From positions 789,476-853,475 of the forward strand of contig JAHDXS010000002.1 of the NCBI GenBank assembly GCA_023384135.1: 64,000 nucleotides of DNA, given 5' to 3'. The notes under the pieces are model-generated. The model worked only from the letters and a program-made list of their open reading frames with translations. It ran no database searches and had not been told where the DNA came from. This stretch comes from Alphaproteobacteria bacterium (GTDB taxonomy: Bacteria; Pseudomonadota; Alphaproteobacteria; Micavibrionales; Micavibrionaceae). Shown in pieces: positions 1-9,082 of the stretch. The number at the start of each line of letters is the position of its first letter. The first letter of the stretch is position 1. A program made the position numbers and the translations under genes.

Positions 1-193
1 CCGTGATTTTACCGTGGTTACTGAAAAAGGGAAGACTATAACAATAGCGCAGTATTTTAAGAAAGATGAGCCTATCATTCAAAAGGGTGAACGAGTGATG
101 GTTCAAACAAGCGGGAGTTATCAAAGAATCCTGCCCGCAGAGCACCTTCCCACAGAAATAAAGCGTCCTAAAGGTATAGAAGTAATAGATTAA
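1..193 (+). CDS. C-terminal end of a SlyB/17-kDa-antigen-like outer-membrane lipoprotein (partial)
   Basis: The frame is open from base 2 to the TAA at 191-193, giving 63 residues; the start lies outside the window. The fragment reads like the last part of glycine-zipper lipoproteins of the SlyB family: a short beta-rich segment with V-x-x-E-x-G-K-T-I-T-I-A-Q, then a G-E-R-V-M-V stretch close to the C-terminus. The glycine zipper and lipobox that would prove this are not visible. The family role would be in outer-membrane integrity. Confidence in the frame is good, in the family only moderate. Confidence 0.45.
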   Translation, partial: RDFTVVTEKGKTITIAQYFKKDEPIIQKGERVMVQTSGSYQRILPAEHLPTEIKRPKGIEVID

Positions 194-217
194 CTTAAAA
201 TGAGCCGATAAGTCGAT

Positions 218-1255
218 TCAAACGACAAGCCGCCGTTGCTCTTCCATGCCCATGGCGTAGAGGATCGGCTGATCGCTTTTTTGCCGCGCCGAAAAATCGT
301 CCTTGGATGTAAGCCCGTCCCACTTGATCGCGATCAGGCTTTGCGCGATCGCGCCGCCCAGTGTCGTGCCGGGGCCGAGGCAGATAATGCAGTCCGGCGC
401 GAACTCTTTCATTCCGGCCTGCACCGCGCGGGTGAAATCGTAAGCCTCGCGCACCTGATGCCCGAGCGTGTAATCGAACAGCGCGCGCGGATCGGTCGAA
501 TATTTCTCCCAGACAGCGCCGCGCCCGTCGATCATCGGCAGGGCGGGCGCATCGAACATGGCGGGCGAGAATGTCTCCATCGCCTTCTCTGAAATCGGAG
601 CCTGCAACGGCGTGTGGAACGCCGCATGGTTGGGCAGCAGAAGCGGGAAACGGTCTTGAAGCGGCGACAGGCGCTTTTGCAATTCCGCGATGCCTTTCGT
701 ATTGGCCCCGAAAACGATCATTCCGCCCAACTCGATTGAGGTATAAGCTTCGCAACCCGGCGCTGCGTTCACCGTGCGAACGATCTCCGCCAGCTCCGCC
801 CGCTTGCCGGGAATCTCGTGCCACTGTTCATCGACGAACGGATACACGATCTGCCCGCCGATCAGCGCGTCCTGCATGAACGTTCCCATAGTGTTGATCA
901 GGGTCGCGGTGTGAAATATGTCCAGCGCCCCCGCGCAGCCCAGCGCGATATACCACCCCATCGAATTGCCCGTTACGGCGGCGATCTCGAATCTCTCCCG
1001 GTCGATGGAAAGAAAATCCCCGTATGCGCAGGCATAAATCAGCGGCGAGGCGTTGTCCCCGCGTGTATGTTCCTTGATCGCATAAACCTCGCGCGAATCC
1101 AGATCGCGCACGGGAACCTGCCCGCGTTCGCGGCGGAGATCATCCACCGTCTCGATCAATTCCTTCTTCTCGGCGTGATATTTATGCAGATAGCCAAGCT
1201 CCGCCTTATTGTACGTCCCCCGTCCGGGCGCGATGACTAATGCTTTTTTCTTCAT
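218..1255 (-). CDS. FabD-like malonyl/acyl transferase
   Basis: 345 residues when started at the ATG at 1255; the frame extends further upstream but that part overlaps the preceding gene. The fold is that of ACP S-malonyltransferases: the nucleophile elbow is G-N-S-M-G at residues 96-100 (Ser98), where FabD usually has G-H-S-L-G, and a catalytic-type His lies in H-A-A-F-H-T-P-L near 210-217. FabD moves malonyl from CoA to acyl carrier protein. The start overlaps the stop of the E1 gene by ATGA, so the two are translationally coupled. The substituted elbow and the E1 partner suggest an acyl group other than malonyl; that is inference. It is unlikely to be the housekeeping fabD, because no other fatty acid synthesis gene is nearby. 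Confidence 0.8.
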   Translation of the reverse strand: MKKKALVIAPGRGTYNKAELGYLHKYHAEKKELIETVDDLRRERGQVPVRDLDSREVYAIKEHTRGDNASPLIYACAYGDFLSIDRERFEIAAVTGNSMGWYIALGCAGALDIFHTATLINTMGTFMQDALIGGQIVYPFVDEQWHEIPGKRAELAEIVRTVNAAPGCEAYTSIELGGMIVFGANTKGIAELQKRLSPLQDRFPLLLPNHAAFHTPLQAPISEKAMETFSPAMFDAPALPMIDGRGAVWEKYSTDPRALFDYTLGHQVREAYDFTRAVQAGMKEFAPDCIICLGPGTTLGGAIAQSLIAIKWDGLTSKDDFSARQKSDQPILYAMGMEEQRRLVV

Positions 1256-3471
1256 CGTTTCTTCCCTTTCCCGCACAGCGTCAGTGCGGCCTCGAGGATC
1301 CCGTCCCGGCTGGGCAGGGTGGAGGCGAAGGCCCGCCCCAGCGGAATGAAACAATCCTCCGCCGTGATCCGCTTGATCTTGGGCAGCGTTTCGAGATTTT
1401 CCATCAGGATCGTCATGATCTCCTCGCTCGGCGATCCGCTTCGGCGACATTCATCGACGATCAGAACATGCGAGCAAGGTTTCGCGGCTGCGGCGATGGC
1501 TTGCGCGTTAAGCGGCACGAGCCAGCGCAAATCCACGACGCGGATTTTGATTTTGTGAATGTCCTCCAGAATTTTCGCCGCCTGCCGCGAGAGGTAATAC
1601 CCGTTGCCGTAAGTGAGAATACACAAATCCTTGCCCTTGCCGTGGATATGCGGCTCGCCAAACAAAACAGGCTTCGCCTGCGCGGGCGGAGTGTAATGAG
1701 AGGTCCAGAGCCCATCCTTCTCCGCATGCAGGTCGCGTGTCATGTAAAGCGCGATCGGTTCAAGGTAAACCACGATCCGCTGTTCCTCGCGCGCCAGCCT
1801 TACGCACTCGCGCAGCATCTCAACCGCGTCCGCCCCGTTGGAAGGGCAGGCCACGATGATCCCCGGAATGTCGCGCAGGACGGCCAGCGCGTTGTCATTG
1901 TGGAAATGCCCGCCGAACCCGCGCTGATAGGGAAGCCCCGCGATGCGTATAACCATCGGGTTGGTGTATTTCTGGCTGGAGAAAAAGCTCAGCGTCGCCG
2001 CCTCGCCGCGCAACTGATCCTCGGCGTTATGCAGATAAGCCAGAAACTGGATTTCGGGAATCGGGATAAACCCGTTATGCCCGAGGCCGATGGCCAGCCC
2101 CAGAATGCTCTGCTCGTCCAGAAGCGTATTGATCACCCGGTGCGGCCCGAAGCGGTCATGCAGCTTGGTGGTGACGCCGTAAACCCCGCCCTTCGGCCCG
2201 ATATCCTCCCCGGCGAGAATGACCTCCGGGCAGGCCAGCATCAGATCGTGCAGCGCCCAGTTGATCAGTCGCGCCATGTGTTGGGGCTGCTCCATCGTCG
2301 GGATCTCGCGCCCGAAACTCTGCTCGCGCTCCTTTTGCGGAACGGAAGCAGGCGGCACGATGTCAGCAGGCAGGGGCACGATGCTGCTCATCACCTCCTG
2401 CGCGGTGCGCAACTTGGGCCGCTTGATGACATGCTCCGCCGCGCGTTCGACTCGCTCGCCGATGGTGTTGTAAATCTCCAGAACCTGCCCGTTCGTGAGA
2501 ATCCCCAGCCCGGTCAGAAGCGCCGCACTATGCAAAAGCGGGTCCTGCGCTTCCGTCGCGTCGATCTTCGCCTGACTCATATAGCTGGTCTGCACGTCCG
2601 CGCCGGCATGACCAAACAGCCGGATGCAATCCATATGCAGGAACGCCGGAGCCTTGTGCGTCCGCACGAAATCGGCGGCTTCTCGCGCGACCATGTAAGT
2701 CTCAATCGCGTTCAGACCATCGCATTGAAAATACTGTAACCCCGCGCGGTTGCTGTAAGTATTCTTGACCCAGTTCTTCGGCGTCGGCGTGGAAATGCCG
2801 ATTTCATTATCCTCACAGACAAACAGAATGGGCATATCCACCCGCTTGTGCGCGCTCCAGCACGCGGTGTTGAGCGCGCCCACCGCCGTGGAATGGTTAA
2901 CCGACGCATCCCCGAAGCTGCAATAAATGATGGAATCCTTGGCGATCTTCCCGGCATGGCCCAGCCGCTCCGCCAGCCCGAGGCTGAACGCCGCGCCGAC
3001 CGCCTTCGGCAGGTGCGAGGCGATCGTGCTGGTCTGCGGCGGGATATTGAGCGCCTTGCTGCCCAGAACTTTATGCCGCCCCGCCGAGATCGGGTCCTCG
3101 CTGGACGCCGTGAAGCTCAGCAGCATATCCCAGAGCGGCGTCTGCCCCGGCAGTTTTTTGGCCCGCTGGATCAGAAAGGCCGCGTCCCGGTAGTGCAGGA
3201 ACGCCATGTCCTCAAGCCGCAGCGCGGCGGAAATTGCGGCGTTACCCTCGTGCCCTGAGCTGCCGATCGTATAGAAACTCTCGCCCCGCGCCTGCAAAAT
3301 GCGGGAAATCAGGTCAAGCCTGCGGCTCAAAACCTGCGATTCATAAATCTCCACGAGGGCTTGCGCGGACAGCCCGGCCTCTGCCGGATCGCAAAGCCGC
3401 GTATCGGGCAGGTCGCCCGCCGCCACGCGCCTTAGAAAATTCTCATGTACGATTTTTGCGCGATCCTGCAT
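1252..3471 (-). CDS. Fused alpha-beta E1 component of a 2-oxoacid dehydrogenase
   Basis: 739 residues joining an E1-alpha half (about 40-330) and an E1-beta half (about 405-739), subunits that are separate in most pyruvate and branched-chain dehydrogenases. The alpha half has the thiamine diphosphate motif G-D-A-S near 187, followed by N and E-D-N about 25 residues on. The beta half shows G-E-D-I-G near 441 and the Q-R-G-F-G-G-H-F-H active-site segment. E1 decarboxylates a 2-oxoacid and passes the acyl group to lipoyl-E2. No E2 or E3 gene lies nearby, so partners must be encoded elsewhere. It is first in a pair with the acyltransferase and divergent from gcdH. The substrate is not readable from sequence; branched-chain 2-oxoacids are the commonest for this fused type. 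Confidence 0.85.
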   Translation of the reverse strand: MQDRAKIVHENFLRRVAAGDLPDTRLCDPAEAGLSAQALVEIYESQVLSRRLDLISRILQARGESFYTIGSSGHEGNAAISAALRLEDMAFLHYRDAAFLIQRAKKLPGQTPLWDMLLSFTASSEDPISAGRHKVLGSKALNIPPQTSTIASHLPKAVGAAFSLGLAERLGHAGKIAKDSIIYCSFGDASVNHSTAVGALNTACWSAHKRVDMPILFVCEDNEIGISTPTPKNWVKNTYSNRAGLQYFQCDGLNAIETYMVAREAADFVRTHKAPAFLHMDCIRLFGHAGADVQTSYMSQAKIDATEAQDPLLHSAALLTGLGILTNGQVLEIYNTIGERVERAAEHVIKRPKLRTAQEVMSSIVPLPADIVPPASVPQKEREQSFGREIPTMEQPQHMARLINWALHDLMLACPEVILAGEDIGPKGGVYGVTTKLHDRFGPHRVINTLLDEQSILGLAIGLGHNGFIPIPEIQFLAYLHNAEDQLRGEAATLSFFSSQKYTNPMVIRIAGLPYQRGFGGHFHNDNALAVLRDIPGIIVACPSNGADAVEMLRECVRLAREEQRIVVYLEPIALYMTRDLHAEKDGLWTSHYTPPAQAKPVLFGEPHIHGKGKDLCILTYGNGYYLSRQAAKILEDIHKIKIRVVDLRWLVPLNAQAIAAAAKPCSHVLIVDECRRSGSPSEEIMTILMENLETLPKIKRITAEDCFIPLGRAFASTLPSRDGILEAALTLCGKGKKR

Positions 3472-3546
3472 GTGCGAGCTTTATCAATCTTCTTTATCAA
3501 TGTTATAGTTTGCCCAAATCCAATAGTACAGGACCTTGACAAAGAC

Positions 3547-4731
3547 ATGAGCCGCGCCGCTTTTTCCTGGGAAGACCCCCTCAATCTCGAAACCGCCCTG
3601 ACCGAGGACGAACGCGCCATCAGGGACACCGCGCACAGCTTCGCGCAGGAAGTCCTGATGCCCAAGGTACTCATGGCCTACCGGGAGGAGCATTTCGACC
3701 CCGGGATTATGCGGGCAATGGGCGAACTGGGCCTGCTCGGCTCGACCTTGCCGGAGGAATACGGCGGAGCGAGCATAGGTTACGTGGCGTACGGCCTGAT
3801 CGCGCGGGAGGTCGAGCGCGTGGATTCCGGCTACCGTTCCGCGATGTCCGTGCAATCCTCGCTCGTTATGTATCCGATCTATGCTTGGGGGTCGGAGGAG
3901 CAGCGTAAAAAATACCTGCCGAAACTGGCCACGGGCGAATGGATCGGCTGTTTCGGTCTGACCGAACCCGACGCCGGGTCTGATCCGGGAGGCATGAAGA
4001 CGAAGGCCCGCCAGGTGAAAGGCGGCTATAGCCTCTCCGGCTCGAAAATGTGGATCAGCAATTCCCCCATCGCCGACGTGTTCGTCGTCTGGGCGAAATC
4101 CGACGCGCATGACGGCGCGATCAAGGGCTTCATCCTCGAAAAGGGCATGAAGGGCCTCTCCGCGCCCAAAATCGAGGGCAAGCTGTCTCTGCGCGCCTCC
4201 ATCACCGGCGAAATCGTGATGGATGAGGTGTTCGTGCCCGAGGAAAACCTGCTCCCCAACGCCTCCGGCCTCAAGGGGCCGTTTGAATGTCTCAACCGCG
4301 CACGCTACGGCATCGCGTGGGGGGTGATGGGCGCCGCGGAATTTTGCTGGCACGCCGCGCGGCAATATACGCTGGATCGCAAACAGTTCGGCCGCCCGCT
4401 GGCGCAGACCCAGCTCGTTCAAAAGAAACTCGCCGACATGCAGACCGAGATCGCGCTGGGCCTTCACGCCGCGCTGCGCGTGGGCCGCCTGATGGACGAA
4501 GACGCCTTCGCGCCCGAGATGATCTCCCTCGTGAAGCGCAACAACTGCGGCAAGGCGCTGGATATCGCCCGCGTCGCCCGCGACATGCACGGCGGCAACG
4601 GCATTGCCGACGAATTCCACGTCATGCGCCATATGTGCAATCTGGAATCCGTAAACACCTACGAAGGCACGCACGACATCCACGCCCTCATTCTGGGCCG
4701 CGCGCAAACGGGTTTGCAGGCGTTTTTCTGA
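3547..4731 (+). CDS. gcdH: Glutaryl-CoA dehydrogenase
   Basis: 394 residues from the ATG at 3547, the usual length; an upstream frame extension would run into the divergent E1 gene. An acyl-CoA dehydrogenase with all three regions: helical N-domain, the beta domain with [11 protein letters not shown], and the C-terminal domain ending in [15 protein letters not shown], which carries the catalytic base Glu near residue 370. The match to glutaryl-CoA dehydrogenases is close along its whole length. The enzyme is FAD-dependent and oxidatively decarboxylates glutaryl-CoA to crotonyl-CoA in lysine and tryptophan breakdown. The 75-bp gap to the divergent E1 gene must hold both promoters. Confidence 0.95.
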   Translation: MSRAAFSWEDPLNLETALTEDERAIRDTAHSFAQEVLMPKVLMAYREEHFDPGIMRAMGELGLLGSTLPEEYGGASIGYVAYGLIAREVERVDSGYRSAMSVQSSLVMYPIYAWGSEEQRKKYLPKLATGEWIGCFGLTEPDAGSDPGGMKTKARQVKGGYSLSGSKMWISNSPIADVFVVWAKSDAHDGAIKGFILEKGMKGLSAPKIEGKLSLRASITGEIVMDEVFVPEENLLPNASGLKGPFECLNRARYGIAWGVMGAAEFCWHAARQYTLDRKQFGRPLAQTQLVQKKLADMQTEIALGLHAALRVGRLMDEDAFAPEMISLVKRNNCGKALDIARVARDMHGGNGIADEFHVMRHMCNLESVNTYEGTHDIHALILGRAQTGLQAFF

Positions 4732-4766
4732 GGTTTTTGAAAGCGGAATTTTTCAGGCAGGACGCG

Positions 4767-5780
4767 ATGAACGAACAACCAAATCAAACGTCGATAATCG
4801 CAAGACTTTTATTGGCGCTCTGCTGTCTGCTTTTTCCGCTCGCGGCGATGGCGCAGGAAGAATCCAAACCCGCAGAACCGGAGAAAGTTTTCGTCGGCGT
4901 CCATATCAACGACGTGCAGGAAATCGACCTGCGCACCCACAGCTACCGCCTCGATTTCTATATCTGGTTTCGTTGGAACAATCCTGAAATCAACCCCGCC
5001 GAAAGCCTTGAATTCATGAATTCCTTCGAGCCGGAGAATCATGTCCGCAACGTGATTTACAATGAGCCGCAGAAAATGCCCGACGGTTCGCTTTATACCG
5101 TTTTGAGGGAACGGGGAAAGTTCAGCGGAAAATTTCCGCTCCACAAATTTCCCTTCGACAACCAGCAGCTTGTGATCCTGATCGAAGACAGCATGTCAGC
5201 CGAGGACGCGCTGGTCTATGTCCCCGACGAGAGCATCCCCGCGCCTGTGACAATCAATAAGGATATCTATATTCCGGGGTTCACGATTGGAAAGCCGGAT
5301 GCGGAGGTAAAGCCGTTTCTCTACGACACCACCTTCGGCGATCTGAATGTTGAGGGAGGCTCGACATATTCGAGGGGCCACTTCATCATTCCGCTTAAGC
5401 GCCCGCAAGTCTCGATGGCCGTGAAAATCTTCCTGCCTATTGCGCTGATCCTAGTCTGCACGGCGATGGTTTATTTCGTTCACCCGCTTTATATCGAGGG
5501 CCGCCTCGGCGTTGTCATCACGGCCCTGTTGACGCTCGTCGCCCTGCAACTCACCGCGACCAGCGCCTTGCCGGAGGTGGATTACCTCCTGCTGACCGAC
5601 AAGATTTACCTGCTGTCATACCTCTTCATCATCGTGACTTTATGGCAGATCGTGCGGACCTCCTCGCGCGTGCGTCAGGAAAGCTATGAGAATGTGTTCA
5701 GGAGCAACATTATTGTCTTGGTGGCTGTGAGCGCGATGATGGCAGCGGGCGTGACCGTTCTGATCGCCGGGGCGCTTTAG
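4767..5780 (+). CDS. Pentameric ligand-gated ion channel homologue (Cys-loop receptor superfamily, prokaryotic type)
   Basis: 337 residues with a cleavable signal peptide (about 1-29, ending A-M-A). Residues 40-210 form a beta-rich extracellular domain containing F-P-F-D-N-Q (128-133), the superfamily's loop signature; the disulphide cysteines of animal receptors are absent, as in GLIC and ELIC. Four membrane helices follow: M1 at about 217-238 with the conserved Pro224, M2 at about 248-266 (pore lining), M3 at about 277-297 and M4 at about 313-335. The protein should form an inner-membrane pentamer gated by a periplasmic ligand; ligand and ion selectivity cannot be read off. It lies 35 bp after gcdH on the same strand and its stop overlaps that of the convergent carbonic anhydrase gene. 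Confidence 0.85.
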   Translation: MNEQPNQTSIIARLLLALCCLLFPLAAMAQEESKPAEPEKVFVGVHINDVQEIDLRTHSYRLDFYIWFRWNNPEINPAESLEFMNSFEPENHVRNVIYNEPQKMPDGSLYTVLRERGKFSGKFPLHKFPFDNQQLVILIEDSMSAEDALVYVPDESIPAPVTINKDIYIPGFTIGKPDAEVKPFLYDTTFGDLNVEGGSTYSRGHFIIPLKRPQVSMAVKIFLPIALILVCTAMVYFVHPLYIEGRLGVVITALLTLVALQLTATSALPEVDYLLLTDKIYLLSYLFIIVTLWQIVRTSSRVRQESYENVFRSNIIVLVAVSAMMAAGVTVLIAGAL

Positions 5781-6433
5781 GTCTTAACCGCCTGAAAGTG
5801 CCCGGAGCGCGGATCGTATTCCATCAGGTGCCCGTCATCCATCGAGAAGTACCAGCCGTGCAGCTTCAGCGTGCCGGCCTCTACCTTCTCCCGTATCCAC
5901 GGGAACCCGGTGAGGTTGCTAAGCGACAAAAGGATGCTCTCCTTCTCGCAGCGGTGCTGGGTCTCGCAAGGCGCTTCGTCCGGGCGGCGTTCGGCCAGCG
6001 TCTTCTCCCGCGCCTTCGCGGCGATATTGACCCACATGCCGATAAAATCGGTGTTATCCGTCTTGCCCGGCTCCAGAAGTGCCGCGATCCCCGCGCAGCT
6101 GGAATGGCCGAGGATCACCACATGCCGCACCTCAAGAATCCGCACAGCGAATTCCAGGGCCGCGCTCACCCCGTGGAGGGTCTTAACATCCGGTGCGTAA
6201 GGCGGCACGAGATTGGCGACGTTCCGCACCACGAAAATATCGCCCGGCCCGGATTCGGTAATAATCGAAGGATCGACCCGCGAGTCGCTGCACGCGATGA
6301 TGAGCGTCTTGGGAGACTGGCCGTGCTGCGCCAGATCGCGGTAAAGCGGATCGCCCGAAGCGTAATACCGCGCGTAGAATTTCCGGTATCCTTCAATAAG
6401 CGCTCTAACTTCAGCCATGTCTAGAAACTCCAT
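5777..6433 (-). CDS. Beta-class carbonic anhydrase
   Basis: 218 residues from ATG 6433, or 213 from the ATG at 6418. Both zinc signatures are present: C-S-D-S-R (Cys48, Asp50) and H-S-S-C (His110, Cys113). This is the beta-carbonic anhydrase ligand set, catalysing hydration of CO2 to bicarbonate in the cytoplasm. It lies just downstream of the SLC13 transporter gene on the same strand (58-bp gap), which may make them one unit. No membrane segment is seen. Confidence 0.93.
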   Translation of the reverse strand: MEFLDMAEVRALIEGYRKFYARYYASGDPLYRDLAQHGQSPKTLIIACSDSRVDPSIITESGPGDIFVVRNVANLVPPYAPDVKTLHGVSAALEFAVRILEVRHVVILGHSSCAGIAALLEPGKTDNTDFIGMWVNIAAKAREKTLAERRPDEAPCETQHRCEKESILLSLSNLTGFPWIREKVEAGTLKLHGWYFSMDDGHLMEYDPRSGHFQAVKT

Positions 6434-6491
6434 GAATTCGCTAATCCCTTGCGAACCATAAATTTCCCTGCGCTTTTTTCAAGGCTTATTA

Positions 6492-8366
6492 TCAAAAGCC
6501 CCAGTAAAGAGGAATAACGATCATTGCAACGCCCCACATAAGCAGGTTCATGGGTATACCGATCTTAAGGAAATCCTTGAATTTATAACCGCCGGCCGAA
6601 TAGACGAACGTATTGGTCTGATACCCGATAGGGGTCGCAAAGCTCGCGGAGGCGCCGAACATGATGGCCGCGACGAAAGGCCGCGGGTCGTAGCCAAGCG
6701 AGAGCGCCAGACCGATCGCGATGGGCGTCATGACGATCGCTACAGCGTTATTGGTGATAATTTCTGTAAGAATTGACGTAATCAAATAGACAACGGCAAG
6801 GATCATAAACGGCCCGTAGGGGCGTGCGAAATCGACAGCGGTGTTAACCAGAAGCGCCATAGAGCCGGTATTCTCCATCGCCGTTCCGATCCCCAGCATT
6901 CCGAAGATCAGCAGCAGAATGCGCCAGTCGATGGCCTTGTAGGCGTGTTCCGGCGTAACGCAGCCGCTCATGACAACGGCGATCGCGCCGATGAACGACA
7001 GGCCAGCGATGGGCATGATCTCCAGCGCGCTCAGAAAAACGACGGCAAACAGCACAGCAATCGAAAAGGCAGCGCGCTTGGGGTGCAGGATGCGTTGGCG
7101 CATCTGTGAGGCGCTCAGGATCTGCTCGTTTTCAAAAAGCTTGGCGAGTTCTTCTTCAGGCCCCTCAAGGATCAGCGTATCGTTCTCCATCAGCACGACA
7201 TTCCCGATAGCGCCGGTGATATTCTTGTCGCGGCGGTGAACGCCGATCACAAAGCATCCGTAGCGGCGGCGCAGGCGCAAATCGCGGATACGCATGCCGA
7301 CCATGTCTGAATTCTGGGCGAGAACCCCCTCGGCCACCATGACCTGCCGGGCGGGCAGGGCCTCGGAGAACACATTCGGCCGCTCAATGTCGAACGCCAT
7401 GCCGATATATTTTTTAAGCTCGATAAGCTCTTCCTTATGCGCCTTGAAAACCAGCCTGTCCCCGGCTTCAAGCGGAATGTCCCGCAAGGGCGAGATTGGC
7501 CGGGGCTTGTCGTCGGCATCTTCCGACGGCGCGCGCAAAGTCGTGATCAGGTTGGACAGCGCCTCGCTGAGCCCGAGGCGGTTGCCCGCTTCGCGCCTCA
7601 CGAGGTCGATGATTTCATAATCCTCATGATCGGTGAACTGTACCTCATTAAGCGTCTTCCCGATCAGAGGCGAGTTGACGGTGATGATGGCTTCCGAAAC
7701 GAACCGCTTCCGCAAAGCCGGATCGTCGATTTCATCCTTGGGCGGTGTACGCTCGGGCAGAAGATGTCGCCCAAAAACGGCCATGAACACAAGGCCAGTG
7801 AATGCGAAAGCAAGGCCGGGCAAGGTGATCTCGAACATCCCGAAGGGCTCAAGACCGGCCTTCTGGGCGACCCCGTCGACAAGGATGTTTGTTGATGTCC
7901 CGATCAGCGTACAAGTCCCGCCCAGAATCGTCGCATACGACAACGGAATAAGATATTTGGAAGGGTACTGCTTGAGTTTCTCCGCAAGCGCGATCACGAC
8001 CGGGGTCAGGATAATCACGACCGGCGTATTGTTCATAAACGCCGAGATAACCACAACGACCAAAATCAGGCTGATAATGCCCCACGTCTTGTTCTTGCCC
8101 GATATGCTAAGAAGAAAGCGCCCCATGGCGTCCACAACGCCCGTACGGTCCAAGGCCGCGCTGATGACGAACATACAGGCGATGGTGATCGGTGCGCTGT
8201 TGGAAAAGACGCCCAGCATGTCTTGTGTGCTGATGGCCCCGCTGGCAAGAAGCACGGACATCCCGCTGAGGGCAATCAGATGCGGAGGGAGCCGCTCGCG
8301 CACGAAGGCATACAGCACGCACCCCAGTACGGCGAATGTTAAATAGACATTCAATGCATCTATCAT
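6492..8366 (-). CDS. SLC13/DASS-family anion transporter with two TrkA-C (RCK-C) domains
   Basis: About 624 residues from the ATG at 8366; the frame continues to 8408, but the stretch before Met-Ile-Asp lacks membrane character. Hydrophobic helices at both ends flank a soluble middle (roughly residues 210-420) holding two RCK-C-type domains. The N-half contains N-N-T-P-V and G-G-T-C-T-L-I-G-T-S-T-N, and the C-half N-N-A-V-A-I-V-M-T-P and A-T-P-I-G-Y-Q-T-N, the paired hairpin signatures of this superfamily. Members with RCK domains, such as algal SAC1-like proteins, are mostly linked to sulphate or other divalent anions. The divergent Rrf2 regulator with its palindrome at 8468-8489 suggests control tied to sulphur or Fe-S status; that is inference. 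Confidence 0.87.
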   Translation of the reverse strand: MIDALNVYLTFAVLGCVLYAFVRERLPPHLIALSGMSVLLASGAISTQDMLGVFSNSAPITIACMFVISAALDRTGVVDAMGRFLLSISGKNKTWGIISLILVVVVISAFMNNTPVVIILTPVVIALAEKLKQYPSKYLIPLSYATILGGTCTLIGTSTNILVDGVAQKAGLEPFGMFEITLPGLAFAFTGLVFMAVFGRHLLPERTPPKDEIDDPALRKRFVSEAIITVNSPLIGKTLNEVQFTDHEDYEIIDLVRREAGNRLGLSEALSNLITTLRAPSEDADDKPRPISPLRDIPLEAGDRLVFKAHKEELIELKKYIGMAFDIERPNVFSEALPARQVMVAEGVLAQNSDMVGMRIRDLRLRRRYGCFVIGVHRRDKNITGAIGNVVLMENDTLILEGPEEELAKLFENEQILSASQMRQRILHPKRAAFSIAVLFAVVFLSALEIMPIAGLSFIGAIAVVMSGCVTPEHAYKAIDWRILLLIFGMLGIGTAMENTGSMALLVNTAVDFARPYGPFMILAVVYLITSILTEIITNNAVAIVMTPIAIGLALSLGYDPRPFVAAIMFGASASFATPIGYQTNTFVYSAGGYKFKDFLKIGIPMNLLMWGVAMIVIPLYWGF

Positions 8367-8467
8367 GCCCGGGACACACCTTTTCCAGAACTTGTGACAA
8401 ACACGCAACGGATGGAGACTGATGCTTCCACCCTACCATATTTCAGGGTAATGTATACAATAAACCA

Positions 8468-8489
8468 TATTATTCCTATAGAAATAATA
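8468..8489. promoter_or_regulatory. 22-bp near-perfect palindrome, candidate Rrf2 operator
   Basis: Arms TATTATT and AATAATA surround the core CTATAG; only one symmetric pair of the 22 positions is mismatched. It sits in the transporter/Rrf2 divergent region, its right end touching the AGGAG ribosome-binding site (8489-8493) of the Rrf2 gene. AT-rich dyads of this kind are typical Rrf2-family operators, so autoregulation and control of the divergent transporter are likely. Confidence 0.55.
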
Positions 8490-8500
8490 GGAGTTAAAGA

Positions 8501-8926
8501 ATGATCTCGAACAAAGCCAAATACGCCCTGAAAGCGATGACTATTCTGGCGGCAAACCAGGAGCGCGTCTTATCGGCCCAGGAAATCGCGAAAAAGGGAA
8601 AAATTCCTTATAAATTTCTTGAAGCCATCCTGACAGACCTCAAAAACCGTAAGCTATTAAGAAGCCATCGCGGCGCTTCAGGCGGTTATGCGCTCGCGCG
8701 GCCGCCCGGTGAGATGACCGCTGGCGAAGTGATCCGGGCCATAGAGGGGCCGATCGCGCCGCTGCTCTGCGCCAGCCTGACCGGATACCGTCGCTGCGAG
8801 GATTGTGTGGACGAAGAGGCCTGCGCCGTGCGAAGCCTCATGGTCGATTCCCGCGCCGCCCTCTCCAGCGTTCTGGACCGCAGGTCTTTGGCTGAATTAG
8901 CGGCTTTCAGCCAGCTGAAGCCCTGA
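8501..8926 (+). CDS. Rrf2-family transcriptional regulator
   Basis: 141 residues. The winged-helix N-terminus begins M-I-S-N-K-A-K-Y-A-L-K-A and includes the recognition segment R-G-A-S-G-G-Y-x-L. The C-terminal part has four cysteines spaced C-x9-C-x2-C-x5-C, close to the Cys pattern that binds an Fe-S cluster in IscR/NsrR/RsrR-type members. A clear AGGAG lies 7 nt before the ATG. It probably senses iron-sulphur, nitrosative or sulphur status and regulates the divergent transporter through the dyad in front of it. Confidence 0.9.
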   Translation: MISNKAKYALKAMTILAANQERVLSAQEIAKKGKIPYKFLEAILTDLKNRKLLRSHRGASGGYALARPPGEMTAGEVIRAIEGPIAPLLCASLTGYRRCEDCVDEEACAVRSLMVDSRAALSSVLDRRSLAELAAFSQLKP

Positions 8927-9082
8927 ATGAATTCAACATAATCGTTATTTTCAAGCCTGTTTTTTCGTGCAATTCACCAAAAAAAGGGGCATTCTGGCCC
9001 AAAAATGATGTGTTATAGTAAATAAACGCATAAAAAACGATAATTCAGGACAGGGGCGGGGCGTTCACCCGGTAATGTAGGA

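Noticed and set aside
1240..2739. Long plus-strand frame (499 codons) opposite the E1 gene
   Set aside because: A mirror of the GC-rich minus-strand gene; its composition is Arg/Gln/His-rich without domains, and the minus-strand product is a clear enzyme.
3484..4707. Long minus-strand frame (407 codons) opposite gcdH
   Set aside because: Antisense shadow of a well-conserved gene, with no recognisable motif.
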